Source of the DNA: Phanerochaete sordida
Lineage: Eukaryota > Basidiomycota > Agaricomycetes > Polyporales > Phanerochaetaceae
Assembly (NCBI GenBank): GCA_019973155.2
Contig: BPQB01000056.1
Coordinates: 1-64,000 of the forward strand
Length of the DNA stretch: 64,000 bases
Reading direction: 5' to 3'
Under the pieces are notes generated by a model. It ran no database searches. It was given only the letters and a program-made list of their open reading frames with translations, and was not told where the DNA came from. Made by a program: the position numbers and the translations under genes. Every line of letters begins with the position of its first letter. Position 1 is the stretch's first letter. Shown here piece by piece: positions 25,901 to 37,900 of the stretch.

Positions 25901-28481
25901 GAGAGGCTTGAGGCGAACAAGGGCATAGAGCAGTCGGTACGCCAGGGTAACATCTTGCTTGTCATTCGGTGAAAGAAGGACAGCTGCAGTAGAGGTGGAA
26001 GCAGTGCCGCCCTCGACGATATGGTGGTGTAGAACCGCAGATGTAACGGACACACCGTTGATTTGCAGTCCTTTGCTGCGGAGGAGGGTGTTTCTAAGAC
26101 GCTTGAAGCAGTGTTTGTAGTCAAAGTCAATGGTGATGTCGTCCTCACCGCAGATGGTGTTAAAGAGGCTGAGAGGGGAAAGGAGCGGAAAGATGGGGGA
26201 GGACGCAGCAAGGGGAGTAATGTAGGCGATATCCAGCAGAGCACGGCAACGGCGAGACTCGCCGTCTGTCGCCAGGCAGTATAGACGAAGACTGGGGCTC
26301 AGCTCAGGGGCAGTAGAGACAGCATGTATCGCCATCTTCAGCAGTCGAGCATGCTCCGGGTACTGTTCATGTTTGCATGTTCCTGACACGACGAAGGGCC
26401 GTGCCGCATACAGCGAAGAGTCGCCGGTCAAAATACATGCTGCAATGACTGTTGCCTGCATTCGATACATTAATAATTGGCGGCATAGAGTAGGGTATTC
26501 ACATACCTCAGAGGCGAAATGGATATTTCCTGCTTGTAGCTGGGACAGGATGTAGTCGGCCTGCGCCATGGTCTTGAACTCGAGGACGCAGTCACCGACA
26601 TGCTCTCGACAGAGGCCATGAATGAGGTTCGTCGCTGCTTCCCAGCGCAGTCGAGATTGTACCTTGATCTCGTCGACAGGGATCGAAAGACCAAGGACTG
26701 CACCGGTTGGTATTGGTAGATCGCGAAACGCCGCATTGAGATTCTCGAGCATCTCCGAATCAATAGGAAAGCTCGCCGACGCACGAACAGGCTTTGTCGC
26801 GACATGGCGGCGGGTAGTGTCGATGGAAGGGAGACCTAGAGCTCGATGAGCGACCTTCGCAGCTGCAGCTCCTCCGAGCTTCCAGATGAGGTACGAGCGG
26901 TGGAAATCGGCCTCGGCATAGCTCTTAGGCTTGTAGATGTGCTGCGCAGCACGGTCAAGCATGTGAAGCACACCACGGAACCCGTATCCAATCTTGACAG
27001 CGATAGACAGTGCCTTCTGCACCCCCGGTGTGTCATCCTGCGCCACCTTGAGTGCGACCCGCTTCCAGCCAGTCATCTGACGAGCACGGCGGAGTGCGGA
27101 TCGTGCTAGGTTGAGGGTCGATAACCTGAAGCCGTCGAGCTGCTGATTCTTTCGAGACATCGCGTCAAAGCAATGCGAGAGCGTCAGGTACGCCCAGTTC
27201 GTCTTCTCGTGTGCACCGTGTTCATTCCGCTCTCGAATGCCCTGTACAAGAGCATTGATGTGCAGCGCTTTGCAGAACGAGCAGGTGGGCTCCGCGGGGG
27301 TCGCATAGCCAGTACAGAGCTTGGACTGTAAGTATAGGCGGGTCCCGCGGACCAGTACAATCCATGGGACCGTATGCAGCCTCTCGATGGCGGCGGGATA
27401 GCTTGTAAGGGGCGGCTGTCCGCCTGGCGTGACAAGATGGTAGCCAAGACAGCGAGTAGCGACTGTGAAAGGTCCAGAACCTGATGAAGACGTTCTCGCA
27501 GTAGCATAAGGGACACGGGCAAGTGGTGAAGGCGTGGGCATCGCGTTCGCTTCAGCAGATGCAGAGCTGTGCCCTTGATCTTCAACTTGAACGTCAGACT
27601 CGTCCACCCTGCACAAGAACGTGTCAGTACGCGATGAATACGGATTGAGAGCACTTACAGCAGATGTATCGCATCGATCACCTTGTTGACCTTGCCCTCT
27701 AGCAGCGCCTCAGCAATCTTCAAGTCGACTATGCACTCCTCTATCCAGCGGCAGAGCGCATCGACACCATGTGGGCCGCGTCGTATGAAGCCAGCAACAT
27801 CGGCCGTTGAGGTGTCATAGCCGATAACGTTGTTGAGTACTTGGTCGAGAACCTCCCACACATCCTCTCCTGCAGGTATCGCGTCACGCGGAGACCCGGC
27901 AAAGCGCGCGAGTATATCCTGCGGCTGGGCGAGTGGGACTGTGGAGGGTAGGCGCTGTATAGCTTCGCGCAAACGCGCAATGAGCGGAGGGGATGCCGTA
28001 GCAAGAGGTGAGGGAAGGTCTTCATCTTCTGCTGGTTCTTGTGTCAGATCGACCACATCTGGCACGACTGAAGACTCATGTAAGCTCGTGCACCCTCCAG
28101 ATAATACCTGTCTGCTTGCCTGTCTGCCCGCCCAAAGCCTTCGCAGGTAGCGTCGACGAAAGCCTTGCAGGCCCCGCGGTCACCGTGCGCACGACAGCTG
28201 GAGCTGCTGCGCTCTTCTTGACCAGCCAGTTGGTGAGTTTTGTCGCCTTCTTGGGGTCTGCAGCAGCAGAGACGGCGTTCTTGTGTTGTTTGGACCTCAA
28301 ATGCTCTGTCCAATTATGCTCCCCACCTAGTCCGATGGTGATATCGCGATTACACGCGTCACATCGTCTCGTGCTGTCGACGGTGAAGCTAGTCTAGAGG
28401 AGGATCACATGTAAGTAGCCTCGCGTGTATGAGATGCACGGTCAGACACACCACACGGTCTTTCTGCTTGCCCTTTGTCAT
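22991..28481 (-). CDS. Large multi-zinc-finger transposase-like protein with PHD finger
   Basis: Probably a DNA-transposon protein. Six exons, 28481-28452, 28393-28108, 28067-27659, 27608-23718, 23666-23162 and 23107-22991, join in frame to 1,745 residues with no stop. Residues 21-47 form a C2H2-like finger (CDACNRDITIGLGG then HNWTEHLRSKQH). A long central region has FDYKHCFKRLRNTLLRSKG at about residue 735, resembling the D-x-K-H-x-F-K-R block of P-element-like and other large fungal transposases. Around residue 1360 are CFLCE and CPHCP pairs; near 1455-1480 is a C2H2 finger (CRLCPAG to HLRSAH). The C-terminus is a PHD finger: CLECEELL, CDGLLC, YHLACRGL and GWFCDDEC, split by an intron, then a basic RRRARK tail. 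Flanked by imperfect direct repeats. The superfamily is uncertain; a domesticated host gene is the alternative. Confidence 0.75.
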
Positions 28482-29192
28482 GGCTTAGGGCTGAGAGGTC
28501 GTCGTGGTCGTGCAGGTCGTTGCTCAGCATTTTTACAAGTAATTGCGCGTCCTCCCCAGCGAGGGCGAACGGAAGCATCCTGAATTTGGGATCCAGGTTC
28601 CCCGCCGTCGCGGAGCGCGAACCTCCGCCCATTTCGGGCAATCTGGATCAATCGCCATGCTTGGAAGGCTCCCAGGGCCGTATAGCGAAAGGCTATCGTC
28701 GTGGGCAGTTTAGACTGGTGTGCAAAGCGTCTCAGCACATTCATTTGCAGCAAAATCCAACTTTTGACAAAATTTTTGTAAGCCTTCCTCGACCCACCCC
28801 CCCCTCCCTGCATACGGTCGGGCGCTAAAGTCCTGCAACCCCCTTGGGAGCCGCCGTTCCATTCGCAGAGTGAGATCGCACGGCGGTCGCCTTCCAGCAC
28901 GGAAAGTGTCCACTGCATTTCTGTGGGTGACGAGGAGTGCAGAAGAAGAACTCAAGTGAGGGAGAGTGCGAACATGCGGTCGACCCAGGCAGTGCTGGGT
29001 GCGTGTAACTGGGCGTTTACAAGGCGGGCGCGACATGTGCCGCCGAGAAGCACGTGCACGTTCGTCCCGCGCAGGCACGCGCTCCCACCGCGTCCCCACC
29101 CGGATCTGCATCTCTTTCCTGCCTCTTTCCCGCTTCGCTGCGCAGAGCGCATGCCCCAAGTCGCCTCGCTACGCATCCTGTCCTCGACCACC
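28482..29192. other. Spacer between the zinc-finger gene and MCO pseudogene E
   Basis: Contains the right copy of the flanking repeat (28767-28810). A 146-codon minus frame (28478-28918) has no recognisable motif and overlaps the start of the large gene, so I do not call it. Confidence 0.4.
28767..28810. repeat. Flanking near-direct repeat, right copy
   Basis: ACAAAATTTTTGTAAGCCTT and the C-tract after it resemble 22871-22911 in the same orientation. The first 13 bases, ACAAAATTTTTGT, are nearly palindromic. Confidence 0.4.
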
Positions 29193-31533
29193 ATGCCGAC
29201 CGACCACGCCGAGGAGATCGCCTTCCAGGAAAAGGTTGCCCGACGCTGATGATCGCGTCCTCCGTGCAGCTGGCCCCGACGCATGCCCGCTCCGCCGCAG
29301 GCAGCTACCCTGGTTTCTCGCGCTTGAATTCGCAAATTGTGATCTCGTGCTGAGTAACGGGTTAGGCATGTGCGCGGTGCAGAGCTTCCGGCAGAGTTGC
29401 AGCCCTGGCGATATGTGAACATCGCGCCCGATGGCCTCCAGTGCGCACACCCACGTCATTCACGCGTTCACGGCATATACATCAAACAAACGATGCACCA
29501 CGGCGGCTATGGTAGTGCGAACGCGACAGCTTTGAACCTGCCAGCATGCCATCTCTGGAACCGATCACGCAAGACAACTTCGTCCTGAACGGCCTTGCGG
29601 GCCACTGGCCGCCCCAAACGCACTCCTACGACTTTGTTGTCTCGCAAATTGAAGGCGCGACTGATGGCTTGAACAGGCCTATGCTCGTCGTCGAAGACAT
29701 GCATCCTGGCCCGACGGTCCAGGCCAACCTGGGCGACCGCATTGTCGTGAACGTGACGGACATGCTCCAGAACCGCACAGCGATTCACCGGCGCTGCCTG
29801 GTGAGTCCCAATTACTGGTCGTGTGCACGCATATACTTAAAGGAGCACAGTTCAAAGACCAGACGACCTTCTAAGATGACACGACTGGCATCACCGAGTA
29901 CGAAATCCCGCCCGGGCAAAGTCTCGTGTACAAGTGCGCCCTCGCTCGCTTTGCAACGCGCTTTGACTAACGACGCGCAGCTTTACTCTGGGCGAGATCT
30001 CGGGGACGACTTGGTCGAAGTAAGTCGCTTCTCGCGTCTAGGTGTACGCAGTCTGACTCGCTTTGCAGTGCTCTTATGCCTATCGCCTGCGCAGCTGAAC
30101 CGTAACTGATCAAGGAGGTGCTCATGTGACCCACAAACTGTGAGTGTGCCCTGCGTCTCATGATCTGCGTCCACTCACGCCTACTCAGACTCCACGCAAT
30201 ATACGGACGGCATCATGGGCGCGCAGGTCGCGCATCCTGCGTCGCCTCAAGCCTTCCCGCCCTGGGACGGCGGGCTCGTAGTGCAGCTCGCCCGCCTATT
30301 CTACGCCTTCAGCGTAGTTTTGCTTGCAAGCTACTTGTCGGTGCGTGTCTTTTATCCTACTTCATGATCCTCGCTTGCGCTGACACGCGGTGTCGTAATA
30401 GCTATGGAGCATCGACGGGACGGTGATGAGTCCGGGCCCGACGCCGGCGGAAGCCCCTGCATCGCGCCGCACCCACATCCATCCTGACCGCCGACGCTCA
30501 AGGGCCTCGAGCAATTGGGCAGCAACAGGACTGGCGGTCTGGCAGGCCGACATGCTCAGGTCCTACGAGCCCGGGAAGGACAACGACATCCACGACGTCG
30601 TCCGTTACGACCCGGCTGCGAATGGTAGTGCACCCCCCGACGAGACGGACGACCCCGCCGTGCCGAGCGACCCCGCGCTGCAGGACGTGGACACCGCGCA
30701 ACTGCCGTCGTTGCTTCCGCGCCGAACGCGACATGCCAGTACACGCTCGAGCCCGCGGACTCGCAGCTCTTCCTCAGGTTCATAAACAATACGGTGTGTT
30801 GCGTCGCTCGCCACAGTCAGATCCTTGCTGATGCCCGCTGCGCAGAGCTGGAGCCCGCTGCAGAGAACGACGAGGATGGTGCAGACGTGCGCGGCCGCGC
30901 CGAACGGGAGCGTGTACGGCGCGGAGGGCGGGAGTCTCCAGCACGGCGGGCAGGTCATGGTCACGGAGGACGGCGGGCAGGTCATCGACCTGTTGATCGT
31001 GCGTCGTTCGTCGCTCGCTGTTGATTCACGCCTAACGCGAAGCCGCAGAGCAGCCTCGATGAGGGCGATCATCCCTTTCACCTGCACGGACACCGGCCAT
31101 GGACGCACGTCCTTCGGCTCGCGCTCGCTACTCTCACTGACGTATCTGAATCGCAACATCGGCACCGGTGTCGGGCGCTACATCAGGCAGGCACTCAACG
31201 CGACTAACCCTCTACGGTACGCACGTCGTCCTCTCGCCTCCCGCGCACGCTGACCTGCGCGCCAGCCGCTACGTCTTCCTCATTCCGGTGTACAACTGGA
31301 TGGTCATCCGCTTCATCACGGACAACCCCGGTCTCTGGGCACTCTACTGCCGTGCGTCTTCCTTTTCTCGCTTTGCGCGACACGACGCTGACCAGTGCGG
31401 GCGGTTACAGACCTGGCGTGGCACATGGCCGCGGGCCTGCTGATGCAGATCAATAAGCCTGCCAAGCAAGGCCGCGGAGCTCGACATCCCGCAGGCGACT
31501 GTTGCGCAGTGTGCTGCGGCGGTGGGCGGGGGC
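29193..31533 (+). pseudogene. Multicopper oxidase E, pseudogene
   Basis: Starts MPTDHAEEIAFQEKV at 29193, like MCO D, but reaches a stop within 20 codons through a small deletion; the rest of the tail (PDADDRVLRAAG) is in another frame. The next block closely follows gene A (ITQDNFVLNGLAG, YDFVVSQIEGATDG), yet the first copper motif HWHGL has become HRRCL. Later blocks are [60 protein letters not shown] (intact), YNWMVIRFITDNPGLW and [16 protein letters not shown]; the preceding HC pair reads YC. Several frames are broken. The orientation is opposite to A, B and D. Confidence 0.9.
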
Positions 31534-31715
31534 GCGTGAGGGCTTTTGTGAGGGTAGGGCTCCGTGCGAGGGCTGAGCGATGAAAAGGTAGCAATAAATG
31601 TCTGTAGCGGGTATATGCGCGTATATGCGGGAGGACGGTATCAAGGACTGCGACGCTCCCTTCGCATGAAATAAGGCCGGATAGATTCAGGGACGGCCCA
31701 CGGCACAGGTACGCG
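31534..31715. other. Short spacer after MCO pseudogene E
   Basis: No feature seen. Confidence 0.4.
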
Positions 31716-31841
31716 AAGACGCTGCAGAGCGTACTCCGGGGCGGCTGCCTCGACGTCCTCGGGGGCGCGCGGTGGAAAGTAGACACACTCGGCGGCGAGA
31801 TCGAGGTGGCCGTGGGCGTGCGGTTTGGCATGAGCCACTGA
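31716..31841 (+). pseudogene. Thioesterase 3'-end fragment
   Basis: The frame from 31716 reads KTLQSVLRGGCLDVLGG, DTLGGEIEVAVGVRFGM and a stop at 31839-31841. It aligns with the last 45 residues of the THEM6-like gene at 16440-16603 (LQKFLKGGWRDV, DALGGEIEARR, VGVRVGM). The match continues into the 3' untranslated region: GGTTGCAGGACC at about 31931 corresponds to the same string at 16669. Only this end was copied, with the adjacent F-box gene. Confidence 0.8.
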
Positions 31842-31992
31842 CTCTTCGCGTGTGCTTGTAGTGAGCCGAAAGGTTGTAGTGCGTGATAATGTCCGGATAG
31901 ATAACTGTACACATGGAGTACCAGTACAGGTTGCAGGACCATTTGCTTTCGCTAGCTTTGCGCTAGCTGGGTACACATCTGCGCTTCACCAA

Positions 31993-34172
31993 TCATAGAA
32001 TCATCTTCGCTCTCTTCGAGCCTACATGATCACTGATGGTGACGAGGCCTGCGGCATGCGAGCGGGGCATGAGCGTCGGAAGGTCTTGTTGCATCTCGAC
32101 GATTGCTTCTGCCGTCTCATGTTCCACGGTGATGATCAACGGATAACCTGGGAGGGTGTGCAAGTCGACACTCTTGAGTAGAGCATGCACATAGCGTTGT
32201 AGGGGCATATTGTAGAACCAAGTAAGTTTACCAAATCTTCCAGAGTTTCGAGGTTCTAGGGTGATCTCGAGATGCGTACGAGTCGGAGAATGCTGGACCG
32301 CATTGTTTGAATCGGCTTCAGAAAATTTTAACGTGAAGCAAGAAGAGAGATTAGCGTATCCCGCCAGAGCTACCGGGGTGTCAGAATACTGCACAACGTA
32401 GAAGACTGAGCACTCACTAAGAATTACGGGCCGCGAGGGGTATTCGTACCGGAGGTCAAAAGACCATGTCGCTCGATTCTCTCTTGCGTCCAGCGCGAGG
32501 CCGAGTTGGCCAGCTTGAGTCGCGTGAAATAGTAATACATGAAGTATGCCGTTAACCATAGCTGCGACGTTCTCCCGCACGCCGCAGAGACGAAGGATAA
32601 ACTCCGCTGTCCTGTCGGTGGGCTTCCAAGTCTGTTTGAAAGAGGATTTCGGCCAGGATAGTGATCGCAGTTGTCCAACTGCGGCATCGATATGCTCAGG
32701 CTTGACGGGACCTTGGTGGGCAATTTGCACATTTGCAAGTTTCAGGTGCTTCAGCGCTGGCATGGCGCGGATGATAGACAAGACCTGAGCGAAAGTGCGA
32801 AACCTCCTGTGTTTGATCTTGAAAGTGCTGACCCGTTGTAGCTTGCGTAGCAAAATAGGGAGCCCCTGCGCAACATGCGGGGGTACACTGGCAGACGGCA
32901 CTTGAGACGTCAAATGCCAGGTGATAGACTTGAGGCGACAAAGATAGGTACCGAACTGAGTGACAAGGATGGATTCGAAAGAAGGCCGGCCGGCCTTGTG
33001 TATCATCACCAGCACGCGCACATGCCGAACGAAGTGATACGCCCAACCAGGCAATTGTTGTGTAGCGGAGGCCAGGGCCTCCAGTGAACACCTTCTGTTG
33101 ACGAACAATGTTTTTAGAAAAAGAGGGTAGAAGATCGGTGTCCATTGCCTGCACACGAGCAAGCATTTAGCGAGAATTGCTAGCTTGTTACTTGAAGTGG
33201 AGTTATTTTCAAGGGTCGTGAGGTGCCATTTTGCTACCATTTGTCGTAGTTCTGGGGGTAGATGAGGTTCGCCCTTCGCTGTACGAGCTGCAGCTGCAGC
33301 AACACGCTTGCAGTGGGCATCGATATCATATAGAAATGTGGTGTTCTTCTCCTCTTGATGCTTCAACAAGAACCTGTACCGCGGTGCCCTTGACGACCAA
33401 TATTCGGGTCCGCGAGACGTGTTGAACACAAAAGCGACCTGGGCATCTACAGTGTTTTCAAAACCATCGAATCCTGCGTTACCTTAGTGCAGGAAGTTAT
33501 GAACGAGTAGGAATGATGCTTACGGAACCACACTCCGTCAACAGTGTAGAATGTCGTCTCCTCCAAAGGATTTATCCCAAACCCCACAGTCACCATGCCA
33601 GCTACCAACCACGTCAGCCGGTCTCAAACAGCCACAATTGTAGGTACAGACGGCATGATTTTGGAGACCAGATGTTTGTGGGCTCTGATGTAACGGGCCC
33701 TGCGCCATCTTTAGTCCAGACCCGGGGATTTTGTGCCCATTCGTAACCCGCCAACATAGCAATCGCCGGCGGAAGCGCTTCCTCGCAGTTGAATTGTACG
33801 ACGCTGGAAAATTTAAAAAAAATGTAGCAAAGACGTAATGATGGGTCAGGACACTTACCCAATCCTGGATCTGCAGAATATATCTGGTGTTCACTGTCGA
33901 AAACGCTGATGAGAGGAGAAGGCTGACAACATCTTACTGCTCATGAAACTATCCATCTCCACCTCGAAATATCGGATCGGGTGGGCATTGGGCAAATTAA
34001 TGCTTGTGTAGATAGCCACTTCCCCCCACAGCCAGTTTGAGATGATGAGGGTTCGCTGATCGTTGGTGATCGCGATGTTGCGCGCATCCTCATGGCGCTG
34101 CACATAAATCTTCCATGGGGAGGTAGTGAGAGGTCCCTTAGCCAGATCCCTGGCACGCTGAGGCGTCGGCAT
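31993..34172 (-). CDS. SPRY/F-box protein F3
   Basis: The start MPTPQRARDLAKGPLTTS at 34172 leads into a SPRY beginning (IRYFEVEMDS). The 12-nt microexon is at 33859-33870. The next SPRY exons are near 33620-33800 and 33535-33605 (VGFGINPLEETTFYTVDGVW). The main frame then carries SSRAPRYRFLLKHQEEK, the F-box PHLPPELRQMVAKW with LAKCLLVCRQWTPIFYPLF, the repeat-like region FRTFAQVLSIIRAMPALKHL and the family end LMPRSHAAGLVTIS. A 48-bp in-frame intron (GTGAGTGC to GGTAG, near 32380-32425) sits at the position of F1's last intron. All conserved blocks are open, so this copy may be functional. It lies convergent to MCO pseudogene E, with the copied thioesterase end between them. Confidence 0.75.
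33859..33870 (-). other. 12-nt microexon of F3
   Basis: ATCCAGGATTGG lies between CTGCAG and GTAAGTG, the same position and length as in F1, F4 and F5. Confidence 0.6.
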
Positions 34173-34955
34173 AGATAGGTTGGCAAGTAGTGTACGACGA
34201 AGGGTCGAACGTTGAGGCGAGCACGGACGTCCGGTCCTGGGATAGTGGAGGAAAACGAGGAGCAGTCAGCCTGTTATATGAGACCGCGCGGCCACCGCGT
34301 GCTTCGCCAAGCCTACTAATGACGCTAGCTATGAAGCTGAGCCGTCAATTCAATAAAACACGAGGTAAACTGGGCTAAACACGAGGCGTCGAGATGTAGA
34401 TACAGTGGATGCCTTCCCGTAGGAACCTGTAGCGGCCTACAGACTAAATTTCAGCCACGAACCCTGTCAATGTGTCCGGCATGTCGTCGGGTGTCAATAC
34501 CACTCTGTCGGTGCTGGGCGGTCGCCTTTGCTGCAAAGGGGCTCGGGAGCCCTCTCGCAGTAGAGCTTGAGTCTGCTAGTCTCCCAACGAAGGTGGACAT
34601 GTACGACCCGGATACGCACAGCGCCTTTTGGTATGTTCTCGACGCAGTAGCTGCCATCTATAAGGCTTTTGCCATGGTCGCCCAAACGTTTCCAACCGCC
34701 CAAGCTGACAGCCGGACGTCAGGATTTCGCCTCCGATCTATATCTGGAGCGTTTGGAACGACTAAATTTGCCTACGGGAAGGCATCCAGTAACTGCGAAA
34801 GTTCTCAAAAGTGACACTCCGAACTTGAGGGTGTCAGCGGACGACGGAAATGAAAGAAATAAGCTAGCGACAGTGCTCAAGGCGATACAACACCTGTAAA
34901 GCAGCAGCCAGATGACCACTGTCTCGCACAGCCGGATTTCCACATACAATTAATA
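34173..34955. other. Spacer between F3 and MCO D, unassigned
   Basis: A plus-strand frame (34470-34814, 114 codons) includes YVLDAVAAIYKAFAMVAQTF but no recognised motif, and minus frames overlap it. No gene called. Confidence 0.4.
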
Positions 34956-37900
34956 TTACTCGTACACCGCCCAGCACAGCCCACGACGAGCACAACCTAA
35001 TACACCGCGCGCTACCGCCGCGCCCCTGCCCCGCCAACCTCGGTCTGACACTGGTCTACGATCGCCTGCGGGATGTCGAGCGCTGCCGTTCGACTTGGCA
35101 GGCTGTTCACCTGCATGAGCATCCCCGCGGCCATGTGCCACGCGAGATCTGCAAAAATCGTCCGCAGTCAGCGGCCGACATCGAGCACCGGCGAGATGAA
35201 CGGCGAAAAGGACGGCGAAAAGGACGGCGAAAAGGACGGCGAGATGAACGGCGAGAAGGACGACGAGAGAGACGGCAAGATTGCCAGGAAGGAGCCTAGC
35301 GATAGCGCCGGCGAGATGGACAGCGAAGAGGGCGGACGTACGGCAGTGGAACGCCCACATCCCAGGGTTGTCCGTCACGAAGCGCAGCGCGGTCCAGTGG
35401 TACGCCTTGATGAGCACGGTGTCGCGCCTGCCACGCCTCATCAGCCTCCTCCACCCACAGATCAAGCGTAGCGACGCACCGCAGGGCGTTCGTCCCGTTC
35501 AGCGGCTGGCCGATGTAGCGCCCCGCGCCGGAGCCGACGCTGCGCAGGCCTATATCAGCTGGAGCACACGCACGAGGGAGAGGGAGGCGTACATCCACGG
35601 CCGGTGCCCGTGCAAGTGGAACGGGTGGTCGCCGTCGTCGATGTTATCCTACACTCCATCAGCGCGCGCCCGCAAGAAAGCACGAAAGAAACGCACGATC
35701 ACGAGGTCGACGACCTGCACGCTGTCCTCCGTGAGCAGGAACTGCTCGCCGTCCTGCAGACTTCCGCCCTCCCCACCATAAACAGCACCAGCGAGCGCGG
35801 CCTCACGTGCGCGCAGCAGCGTCGTCGTCGCGCGGAGCGGCTCCCAGCTCTGGGCGCGGTCAGCGTCGTCATCACACGCAAAAGAAGGAGAGAGGCGTAC
35901 GGTCGTGTTCATAAATCCGAGCATGACGAGCGAGTCGTGCAGCTGCAGCGACACGCGCAGCTTGTAGAGGCGCGTGGGCGCGGGCGCGTCGCCCGGTACC
36001 GCGGGGACGAGCGCGTCGGTGTCCGCGTCGCCGAGCCCGGACACGCCGGGGTCGTCCGTCTCCGCGGGCAGCGCGTCCGGGTCCACTTCATTGCCGTAGC
36101 TGCACATCGTCAGTGCTCGCATGCACACGAAAGGGTCGGAGGGCGCACCGAATCACGCCACGAATATCACGGTTCTGCCCGGGGAGGTCATACTTGAACA
36201 TATCCCTCTGCATCTCCGCGCGCACCCAGAACGCGCCCGCGTCGGCGGTGCGCAGGAGCACGCTGCAGCGCTGCGCGACGGCGAGCGTGACGCCCGCGAC
36301 GTCGTGCGGCTGCACGAGCGTGCCGTCGGCCTCGATGAGCGTGACCGCGTGCGCGTCGACGCTGACGCGGATGCTCGCGAAGGAGCCGGTGTTGAGCAGG
36401 CGCAGGCGGTAGGTCGTGTGTGGGGCGAGGGTGAACTGCGTGTGTGTTAGATTGGGTGAGCGTGGGGGTGGAAGGGGCGTACGTTGAAGTAGGAGCCGGC
36501 GCCGGCCCATTGGCCCAGTCCGTTCAGAGTCTGCGTGCGGTCAGTGAGGTGCGGTGCGTGGGCGAGGACGGACGTACCCCCGAGTCGGGCACGGGCTCGT
36601 CGCCCGGCACGCCGTCGACGCCCCAGGGCTGTCAGGCAAAGCGTCAGCAGCTCGTTCGTCAGCGGATTGTATGCGCCCGCGCAGAATCCAGACGTTGAAT
36701 GCGCCACGAAGCGGGGCAGATCGCCCACGCGCATCGGCGATCGCGCGACGCTGACCGGGAGCGAGGCGTCGCCCGAAGACCGCGCGGGCCTAAGAAAGGC
36801 ACGCGGAGACTCACCGAGAGGTAGCGTTTGAGCAGGACGGGGCTGAAGATGTGGTAGAGGTCCGAGACCTGGATGACGAGGTCTTCGTCCCATGCCGGGA
36901 TCGACGGCGGGGCTGGCTCGGAGGGGTGCACGATGAGTGCGCCGGTGATGCCGTCGGTGTACTGTGTCGAGTCTGTGTGGTGGGTGGTGAGTGAGGGGGT
37001 GGGTGATGGGAGGTTCGGACGTACAGTCTGCGGGGTCACGCGAGCGGCGCGGAGGTCAGCTCAAGGGTGTGGTTTGGGTAATAGAAGCAGCGTACGAGCA
37101 CTAACGGAGGTTTAGCTTATGCATACAAAGCCCGGGCGGCGTACGTACTGCCACCACGTTGTTCCTGAGAACTCGCCGAGGGTGAAGCTGGTGGCTATGA
37201 GCTAAAGCGTGCTATCAAGACGAGCGTGCACGCACTTGTATGTGAGGCTCTGCCCTGGCGGGATCCCGCACTCTGTGATCGCGCCCGTCCCGTCGTAGTA
37301 GTTTGTCCCGTTCTGAAACTACAGGACGCAAGTGTCAGCATAGACATAGAGTGAGGTACACGACACGGGCAGCAGCTAGGCGCGGGTGCTGCGCGCGACC
37401 ATCGCGCTAGACGGGCTGAAGACGTGCGCCACGGGGCTCGAAGTTGCCCAGTTCAGCCGTGCAAGCAGAGTGAGCAGGGTCTTGGCTCTGCACCACGCTT
37501 AGCACCAAGGCTGAGAGCAAGCAAGTCTCGTGTTGAGAAGCACATTTACGACCTGTACGAGTTCAGCTCGTAGTCACAGCCCACGCGCATGTTCAGCGTG
37601 TACATCCCGTCGTACGAGACGAGACGACCCTCCAAAGCGGTATTTCCGTTCTGAACGCGTCCGCGCCCTGCGTACGTGACGCATCTCCGAGACATAGCCC
37701 AACGACCGCCGGTCTCGACAGGGACAGATTGCTTCCAAGGGACATACACCCCAACCTCTCGCCGCCGGTCTCGAGAAGGGACACACTGCCTCCATCTGAC
37801 ATATGCCCCACCCTTCTGCAGTGCAGCCCCTCCCCACGATGCACCCCAAGCACACAACTTGAACTCACCAAGCCGTGCCAATGTATCGTCGTCCTGTTCT

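Noticed and set aside
34956..35465. Uninterrupted 169-codon frame as the true end of MCO D
   Set aside because: It reads through a canonical intron and would destroy the HCHLAWHM motif, which splicing restores as in A and B.
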